From Vicinamibacteria bacterium (GTDB taxonomy: Bacteria > Acidobacteriota > Vicinamibacteria > Fen-336 > JAGNNV01), in NCBI GenBank assembly GCA_016650185.1, contig JAENWE010000064.1, forward strand, positions 1-6,748: a stretch of 6,748 nucleotides of DNA. Reading direction: 5' to 3'. Below are positions 1-3,716 of this stretch, in pieces (the stretch's first letter is position 1; each line of letters begins with the position of its first letter). Position numbers and translations under genes: made by a program. The notes below the pieces were generated by a model that ran no database searches, was not told where the DNA came from, and saw only the letters and a program-made list of their open reading frames with translations.

Positions 1-115
1 CTCCGGTGATGGGAGCCTGCTTTTGCTGCTGAGCTCGAACGGGAGAAGCCAGAAGGCCTATGCCTATGACGAGAGCCAATCCGGAGGAGAGGCGAACGGC
101 GGCGGTTGTGTTCAT
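1..115 (-). CDS. Exported protein of unknown function, N-terminus only (signal peptide)
   Basis: This is a 38-codon open frame starting at ATG 115-113 and running off the left edge. It begins MNTTAAVRLSSG, followed by an uninterrupted hydrophobic core LALVIGIGLLAS (residues 13-24) and then PVRA-QQQ, a textbook Sec signal peptide with likely cleavage after Ala28. The mature part (QQQKQAPITG...) is polar. An in-frame TAG at 130-128 leaves this ATG as the only conventional start. A GGAGG lies directly against the ATG (116-120), which is closer than the usual 5-9 nt, so initiation may be inefficient. It lies 73 nt downstream of the helicase stop on the same strand and could be co-transcribed, although a dyad sits between them. 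The product should be periplasmic or secreted. Too little is visible to name a family. The call rests on signal-peptide composition, not on recognised homology. Confidence 0.7.
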   Translation of the reverse strand, partial: MNTTAAVRLSSGLALVIGIGLLASPVRAQQQKQAPITG

Positions 116-177
116 CCTCCGGCGAGTCTACCGGGGAAGTCCAGTCTGGCGTCCGCCTCCAGCGCCCGACCCGACAC

Positions 178-192
178 CTAGCCCAGGGCTAG
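178..192. repeat. Perfect 15-bp inverted repeat spanning the rhlE stop codon
   Basis: CTAGCCC-A-GGGCTAG has two perfect 7-bp arms around one central base. The TAG stop of the helicase on the minus strand (191-189) lies inside the right arm. In RNA it could fold as a 5-bp stem with a 5-nt loop. No T-run follows in the minus direction, so it is not a classical intrinsic terminator. It might instead protect the 3' end of the mRNA or slow transcription between the helicase and the exported-protein gene. Confidence 0.45.
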
Positions 193-1754
193 CGCGAGTT
201 TCGGCCGCCGAAGGTCTTCCGTTTGCCCGCTCCGAAGGAACTGCCGCCCTCTCTTTGGGGGCGAGAGAAACTGGTCCGTTCGCTCCCGGCTTGGGCCCCT
301 CGGGTGGCGTCTGCTCCACGCAGGGCCTGACGGTTGTTGGTGGCCGCCGCCCTCGCGAAGCGATCATCGGCCGGTCGGGTGGCCGTCGAGCGCTTGGCGG
401 TATCGATCCGGATGCCGGATCCCACCACCTGCGCGCGCGCTGGTCGGGCCCGATCGTCCGCCGGCCGATTCTGAGGTCTTTGTCCCTCGTGGGTTCCGCG
501 GCCCTTCGAAGCGCCCTGGCCTCCGCGATTGGCGCCGAAGCGGGTGTAGGGCTTCGGGCTCGAGGAGCGTCCACGTCCCCCGCCATCCCGGTCGCCACGA
601 AACTTCGCAGCCTCCGGAACGGCCGGTCGTCCGGCCTCGTAGTCGAAATCGGGCAAGGTCACGCGCGGCATGCGGTTGCCGATGGCGCGTTCGATGGACC
701 GCAACGCTCCCTCTTCCTCGGGAGAGACGAACGCGAACGCATCTCCCGCCGACTGATTCCGACCGGTGCGCCCGACGCGATGGATGTAGTCCTCGTGGGT
801 GGGGGGAATGTCGAAGTTGACGACGTGGGAGAGAGATTCGACGTCAATGCCCCGAGCGGCGATGTCCGTGGCCACCAGGACCGCGAACTTGCCTTCCTTG
901 AAACGACGCATGGTCTCGGTTCGCTGCGATTGAGAGCGATCGCCGTGAATACGCCCGGAGGAGACACCCATGCGAACCAGATAGTCGGCCAGCCGGTTGG
1001 CCCGCGCCTTGGTCCGGGTGAACACGATCACGCTGCGGATAAGGCCGCGTTTCATCAGTTCGGTGAGAAGAACCGGCTTCAGGTGCTGAGCTACGGGGTA
1101 GGCGGCCTGGGTGATGCCCGCGGCCGGGGCCGACTGACGCTCCACGCTGATGGTGAAGGGGTCGTGCAGCATCTCCCGCGAGAGCTTGGCGATCTCGTTC
1201 GGCATGGTGGCGGAGAAGAAGAGGGTCTGGCGCTTGGCGGGCAGGTACTTGAGGATGCGATGGATGTCGGGGAGGAAGCCCATGTCGAGCATGCGATCGG
1301 CCTCGTCGAGAACCAGAACTTCGATGTTCTTGAAGTTCGAATACTTGTAGCGCATGTGATCGAGGAGGCGGCCCGGGGTGGCCACGATGACGTCCGTGCC
1401 CCGGCGAAGGGCGTGTTCCTGCGCGCCCATGCCGACCCCGCCATAGATCGCCGCGCTCGAGACGGTGGTGTGGACGGCGAGCGCGTTCAGGTGCTCGTCG
1501 ACCTGGGCCGCGAGTTCGCGGGTCGGGGTCAGGATCAGGGCCCGGGTGACGCCTTTCGCCTTGCCCAGGCGGTGAATCAGAGGCAGACCGAAGGCGGCGC
1601 TCTTGCCGCTGCCCGTCATGGCGCAGGCCAGAACGTCCTTGCCCTCGACGGCCGGCGGAATGGCCTGTTCCTGGATCGGAGTGGGGTTGTGAAACCCGAG
1701 TTCTTTGATTCCGCGCAGCAACTCCGCCGAGAAGCCATAGTTGGTGAAAGGCAT
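189..1754 (-). CDS. rhlE: RhlE-type DEAD-box ATP-dependent RNA helicase
   Basis: This 521-residue cytoplasmic helicase would unwind short RNA duplexes in ribosome assembly, mRNA turnover or cold adaptation, the roles known for RhlE, DeaD and SrmB relatives. All core motifs are present in order: Q-motif region F8 to Q28, motif I AMTGSGKS (45-52), PTRELA (77-82), GG (105-106), TPGR (126-129), DEAD (150-153), SAT (181-183), motif V around ATDIAARGID (295-304) and motif VI HRVGRTGR (325-332). The core ends near residue 370. A basic, Gly/Ser/Arg-rich tail of about 145 residues follows, probably disordered and RNA-binding; RPADDR occurs twice in it (429-434 and 460-465). Motif I ends GKS instead of the commoner GKT, a conservative change. 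The ATG at 1754 is the start expected for MPF-type RhlE. The only Shine-Dalgarno-like AGGA lies 14 nt upstream. The gene is divergent from fabI. Family is certain; the RhlE subgroup is likely. Confidence 0.93.
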   Translation of the reverse strand: MPFTNYGFSAELLRGIKELGFHNPTPIQEQAIPPAVEGKDVLACAMTGSGKSAAFGLPLIHRLGKAKGVTRALILTPTRELAAQVDEHLNALAVHTTVSSAAIYGGVGMGAQEHALRRGTDVIVATPGRLLDHMRYKYSNFKNIEVLVLDEADRMLDMGFLPDIHRILKYLPAKRQTLFFSATMPNEIAKLSREMLHDPFTISVERQSAPAAGITQAAYPVAQHLKPVLLTELMKRGLIRSVIVFTRTKARANRLADYLVRMGVSSGRIHGDRSQSQRTETMRRFKEGKFAVLVATDIAARGIDVESLSHVVNFDIPPTHEDYIHRVGRTGRNQSAGDAFAFVSPEEEGALRSIERAIGNRMPRVTLPDFDYEAGRPAVPEAAKFRGDRDGGGRGRSSSPKPYTRFGANRGGQGASKGRGTHEGQRPQNRPADDRARPARAQVVGSGIRIDTAKRSTATRPADDRFARAAATNNRQALRGADATRGAQAGSERTSFSRPQREGGSSFGAGKRKTFGGRNSR

Positions 1755-1781
1755 GATGAGGGTTTAGGTCCTGACTTTTTG

Positions 1782-1797
1782 GGGGGCTTTCGCCCCT
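1782..1797 (-). promoter_or_regulatory. GC-rich hairpin with GAAA tetraloop in the rhlE leader
   Basis: On the minus strand this reads GGGGC-GAAA-GCCCC, a 5-bp GC stem, extendable by one G-U pair, capped by a GNRA-type tetraloop. It lies about 30-45 nt upstream of the rhlE start. It is followed by an A-run rather than a U-run in that direction, so it is not a terminator for rhlE. On the plus strand the T-run comes before the stem, so it is not a terminator there either. A stable leader hairpin ahead of a weak ribosome site would suit post-transcriptional control of a helicase gene; that role is inferred. Confidence 0.45.
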
Positions 1798-1857
1798 GAA
1801 TAGGTTGTGGCCGCGAGCGGAAACGAAAACGTCCCTATCGCCTCAAAAAGCGGCCTT

Positions 1858-1903
1858 GAGCCCTGGCGGCTTCGCGATGAAAGACGTGGCGAAGCAGGGG
1901 CTC
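1858..1903. repeat. Long bulged dyad in the rhlE-fabI intergenic region
   Basis: Two stacked stems can form. The inner stem is GCTTCGC (1869-1875) with GCGAAGC (1889-1895), 7 bp perfect around a 13-nt loop. The outer stem is GAGCCCT (1858-1864) with AGGGGCTC (1896-1903), 7 bp with one bulged G. A 4-nt bulge (1865-1868) separates them. A competing small hairpin, CTCG-TAAG-CGAG (1901-1912), reuses part of the outer arm. Imperfect direct repeats TATCGCCTCA (1836-1845) and TATTGTCTCA (1913-1922), matching at 8 of 10 positions, lie on either side. It could be a structured leader of rhlE (minus) or fabI (plus), or a dispersed intergenic repeat of the REP/MITE kind. Confidence 0.45.
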
Positions 1904-1922
1904 GTAAGCGAGTATTGTCTCA

Positions 1923-1932
1923 TGAGCGCTCA
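1923..1932. promoter_or_regulatory. Perfect 10-bp palindrome, candidate operator
   Basis: TGAGCGCTCA is fully self-complementary and lies between the divergent rhlE and fabI starts, about 90 bp upstream of fabI. It could bind a dimeric regulator. It shares the GCTCA core with the near-palindrome at 1983-1998. No regulator is visible in the window. Confidence 0.3.
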
Positions 1933-1948
1933 GGATGGCCGTCGGGCC

Positions 1949-1969
1949 GGGGGTTCCCCCTTCCTTTTT
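1949..1969 (+). terminator. Terminator-like hairpin and T-run upstream of fabI
   Basis: GGGGG (1949-1953), TT, CCCCC (1956-1960) is followed at once by TTCCTTTTT (1961-1969). Sterically it would fold as a 4-bp stem with a GTTC loop. The order of stem then T-run is that of an intrinsic terminator on the plus strand, but the stem is short and the T-run is interrupted. No plus-strand gene precedes it, so it would end a short leader or small RNA, or act as an attenuator before fabI. It may also simply be chance. Confidence 0.3.
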
Positions 1970-1982
1970 CGGGCCGGAGCAT

Positions 1983-1998
1983 CCGCTAAGCTCAGCGG
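1983..1998. promoter_or_regulatory. 16-bp near-palindrome just upstream of fabI, candidate operator
   Basis: CCGCTAAGCTCAGCGG has 7 of 8 symmetric pairs matching; only A1988 and C1993 do not. It ends 24 bp before the fabI ATG and overlaps the place where a -10 region or transcript start would be expected. That is the position of a repressor site or a small leader hairpin. No convincing sigma-70 hexamers were found around it. Confidence 0.35.
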
Positions 1999-2011
1999 TC
2001 CAAACCAAAGT

Positions 2012-2016
2012 AAGGA
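2012..2016 (+). promoter_or_regulatory. fabI ribosome binding site
   Basis: AAGGA lies 6 nt before ATG 2023 and supports that start over any upstream alternative. Confidence 0.75.
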
Positions 2017-2022
2017 TCTCTC

Positions 2023-2805
2023 ATGCTTCTCGAAGGAAAGAACGGACTCATTCTCGGCGTGGCCAACAAGCGTTCCATCGCTTGGGGCATCGCGAAAGCC
2101 TGCGCCCGGGAGGGCGCGCGCCTGGCCCTCACCTACCAGGGTGAGCGACTCAAGGAGAACGTGGACGACCTCTCCAAGGACCTGAAAGATCCCATCCTGT
2201 ATCCCTGCGACGTCAGCAAGGACGAGGACATCGCGTCCCTGGCGGCGAGCGTCAAAGCGGAGATTGGCTCTCTCGACTTCGTCGTCCACTCCGTGGCTTT
2301 CGCCCAGCGCGAGGAACTGACCGGAGAGTTCCTCAACACTTCACGAGAGGGTTATCGAATCGCCCAGGACATTTCCTCCTACTCCCTGACTGCGGTTGCG
2401 CGTGCGACCGCGCCTCTGATGGAAGGCCGGGCCGGCTCGATCCTCACCTTGTCCTACCTCGGCGGTGAGCGCGTGGTGCCGCACTACAATGTGATGGGTG
2501 TGGCCAAGGCGGCGCTCGAGATGTCGGTTCGCTATCTGGCCGCCGACCTCGGCCCCAGGGGCATCCGGGTGAACGCCATCTCGGCAGGGCCCATCAAGAC
2601 CCTCGCCGCCGCGGGGGTCGGCGGCATTTCCAAGATGATTGACTACTACCGCCAGCACGCGCCTCTGCGCCGGGCTACCGATCAGGATGAAGTCGGCGAT
2701 GCCGGTCTCTTCCTGGTGTCGAGCCTGTCCCGCGGGGTGACCGGTGAAGTCCTGCATGTCGACAGCGGGTTCCATGCCATGGCGATGTCCGCCGATCTGG
2801 TCTAG
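2023..2805 (+). CDS. fabI: Enoyl-[acyl-carrier-protein] reductase (NADH), FabI
   Basis: FabI carries out the last step of each fatty-acid elongation cycle in the cytoplasm, reducing trans-2-enoyl-ACP to acyl-ACP with NAD(P)H. The 260-residue length is typical. Seen in the sequence: the FabI-type dinucleotide loop GVANKRSIAWG (12-22), CDV (62-64) contacting the adenine, HSVAFA (89-94), and the catalytic set Tyr145 (SYLGG), Tyr155 and Lys162 in YNVMGVAK (Y-x6-K). RVNAISAGPIKTLAA (182-196) is the substrate-loop signature that separates FabI from general short-chain dehydrogenases. Ala92 sits where E. coli has Gly93, and Ile202 where E. coli has Phe203, both lining the triclosan/NAD pocket. Ala is common at the first site, so this alone does not imply resistance. 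A good AAGGA ribosome site precedes the ATG, and the crotonase-family gene follows after 35 bp. Confidence 0.96.
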   Translation: MLLEGKNGLILGVANKRSIAWGIAKACAREGARLALTYQGERLKENVDDLSKDLKDPILYPCDVSKDEDIASLAASVKAEIGSLDFVVHSVAFAQREELTGEFLNTSREGYRIAQDISSYSLTAVARATAPLMEGRAGSILTLSYLGGERVVPHYNVMGVAKAALEMSVRYLAADLGPRGIRVNAISAGPIKTLAAAGVGGISKMIDYYRQHAPLRRATDQDEVGDAGLFLVSSLSRGVTGEVLHVDSGFHAMAMSADLV

Positions 2806-2824
2806 TGTCCTGCCTCCGGACACC

Positions 2825-2834
2825 AGGAAAGGAG
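2825..2834 (+). promoter_or_regulatory. Ribosome binding site fixing the isomerase start
   Basis: AGGAAAGGAG ends 6 nt before ATG 2841. It selects that start over the in-frame GTG at 2805, which overlaps the fabI stop and has no ribosome site of its own. Confidence 0.75.
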
Positions 2835-2840
2835 AACGTG

Positions 2841-3605
2841 ATGGGTTCAGTGCAGATTGAAATCAAGGACGGGATCGGGGTCATCCGTCTGAGTGGCCCG
2901 CGCGGGAACGCGATGAACGAAGACCTGGTGTCGGATCTTTCCTCCGCCCTCCGGACCGTCGGAGGAGAAGGGCAGGTGAGGGCCGTCCTCCTGGCCTCCG
3001 CGCACCCGAAGCTTTTCTGTCCAGGCCTGGATCTGGTGTCGCTCTCGGAGATCGGCCGGACCGACATGGGCGCTTTCATGCTGAACTTCGCGACTCTCCT
3101 GACGGATCTGTTTGCCCTGAAGAAACCGGTGGTGGCGGCGGTGAATGGCGCGGCCGTGGCCGGGGGGTGCCTTCTCGCTCTGACCGCGGACTGGCGCGTG
3201 GTCAAGCGGGGCGCTTCCATGGGGCTGAACGAAGTGAAGGTGGGAGTGCCCCTTCCCTGGTCCGCGGTGCTGCTCTTGAAATCGACGGTCTGCGCGTCGG
3301 CCCATACCGCGGTGGCCTTGCTTGGCCGCAACTTCGAAGGCGACGCCGCGGTCGCCACCGGTTTCGCGAGCGAAGTGATCGAGGCCGAGGCCTTCGAGGG
3401 CACGGTTGCGGAAAGGCTTGCTGAGTTCGCGGAGAAGGATGCCTTTTCTTTCGGGGTCACCAAGGGTCATCTCCGCGGCGCCGCCGTGGCGTCGATGCGA
3501 GACCGTGAGGCCGCCCTGCTCGATGAATTCCTCGACGGCTGGTTCTCGGAGAGCACCCAGGCCCGCATTCAGAAGGCCGTGGCCTCGCTCAAAGCCAAGG
3601 CGTAG
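2841..3605 (+). CDS. Crotonase-family protein, probable delta3,delta2-enoyl-CoA isomerase type
   Basis: This 254-residue enoyl-CoA hydratase/isomerase fold protein is presumably cytoplasmic and acts on acyl thioesters. The oxyanion-hole segments are visible: LFCPGLDL (58-65) and NGAAVAGGC (102-110). In classical hydratases two glutamates act, one in GGGCEL and one 20 residues later in PEI. Here the first position is Leu111 (GGCLLALTADWR) and only the second, Glu131 in GLNEVKVG, remains. That pattern, the AGGCL-ALT-D-R and GLNE motifs, and the C-terminal W-S-x5-IQKAV--LK helix resemble mitochondrial-type enoyl-CoA isomerases (ECI1/DCI), which need a single Glu to shift a double bond between C3 and C2. 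Start at ATG 2841 is chosen for its strong ribosome site. It lies 35 bp after fabI and is probably co-transcribed. Alternatives are a beta-oxidation isomerase, a FabM-like enoyl-ACP isomerase or another crotonase. Family is certain; the exact substrate is unknown. Confidence 0.85.
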   Translation: MGSVQIEIKDGIGVIRLSGPRGNAMNEDLVSDLSSALRTVGGEGQVRAVLLASAHPKLFCPGLDLVSLSEIGRTDMGAFMLNFATLLTDLFALKKPVVAAVNGAAVAGGCLLALTADWRVVKRGASMGLNEVKVGVPLPWSAVLLLKSTVCASAHTAVALLGRNFEGDAAVATGFASEVIEAEAFEGTVAERLAEFAEKDAFSFGVTKGHLRGAAVASMRDREAALLDEFLDGWFSESTQARIQKAVASLKAKA

Positions 3606-3634
3606 GCCCCAGGGGCCGGCCCTCAGCCGGGGCC
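3605..3634 (+). terminator. GC-rich hairpin after the fabI-isomerase unit
   Basis: GGCCCC (3605-3610) can pair with GGGGCC (3629-3634), and nested alternatives exist such as CCGGC-CCTCA-GCCGG (3616-3630). The element begins on the last base of the isomerase stop codon. It is followed by a pyrimidine-rich but not U-only stretch (GTCTTCGCCTTCACTT), so termination would be imperfect. It is the best candidate boundary between the fabI and ots units. Confidence 0.4.
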
Positions 3635-3661
3635 CGTCTTCGCCTTCACTTGCCCGACCAG

Positions 3662-3710
3662 CCAACTGGACACCGATTAATAGTTGGGGTTCAAATCATT
3701 ATGGTAGACT
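3662..3710 (+). promoter_or_regulatory. AT-rich dyad and possible promoter for otsAB
   Basis: This is the most AT-rich stretch in the window. It contains inverted arms CCAACT (3662-3667) and AGTTGG (3682-3687) around a 14-nt spacer with ATTAAT, and then -10-like hexamers CATTAT (3697-3702) and TAGACT (3705-3710). TTGGGG (3684-3689) could serve as a weak -35 for TAGACT with a short 15-bp spacer. Either -10 would start transcription within a few bases of the GTG at 3717, implying a very short leader or leaderless mRNA. No single promoter stands out; stress-sigma control is possible but cannot be shown. Confidence 0.3.
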
Positions 3711-3716
3711 GAGCGG

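Noticed and set aside
2..181. Open plus-strand stretch ending at TAG 179-181, as if a gene ended convergent with rhlE
   Set aside because: The translation is low-complexity Ser/Gly/Leu with no family look, third-position GC is only moderate, and the minus strand of the same bases encodes a convincing signal peptide.
60..1799. 579-codon open frame on the plus strand opposite rhlE
   Set aside because: It is codon-aligned with the helicase on the other strand. Stops there need TTA, CTA or TCA in the helicase frame, which this GC-rich gene avoids. The peptide is low-complexity, has no recognisable motif, and the opposite strand has every DEAD-box motif.
1843..1923. 26-codon minus-strand ORF between rhlE and fabI
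   Set aside because: It has no ribosome site and lies wholly within a hairpin-forming region; better explained as part of a repeat or leader RNA.
2805..2840. GTG at 2805 as the start of the isomerase gene
   Set aside because: It overlaps the fabI stop with no ribosome site, and the extra residues (CLRTPGKENV) are not family-like. AGGAAAGGAG sits correctly before ATG 2841.
2847..3665. Minus-strand open frames opposite the isomerase and fabI (also 2675-3463 and 1930-2289)
   Set aside because: They are shadows of well-recognised plus-strand genes: no homologous motif, no ribosome site, and composition typical of antisense frames in GC-rich DNA.
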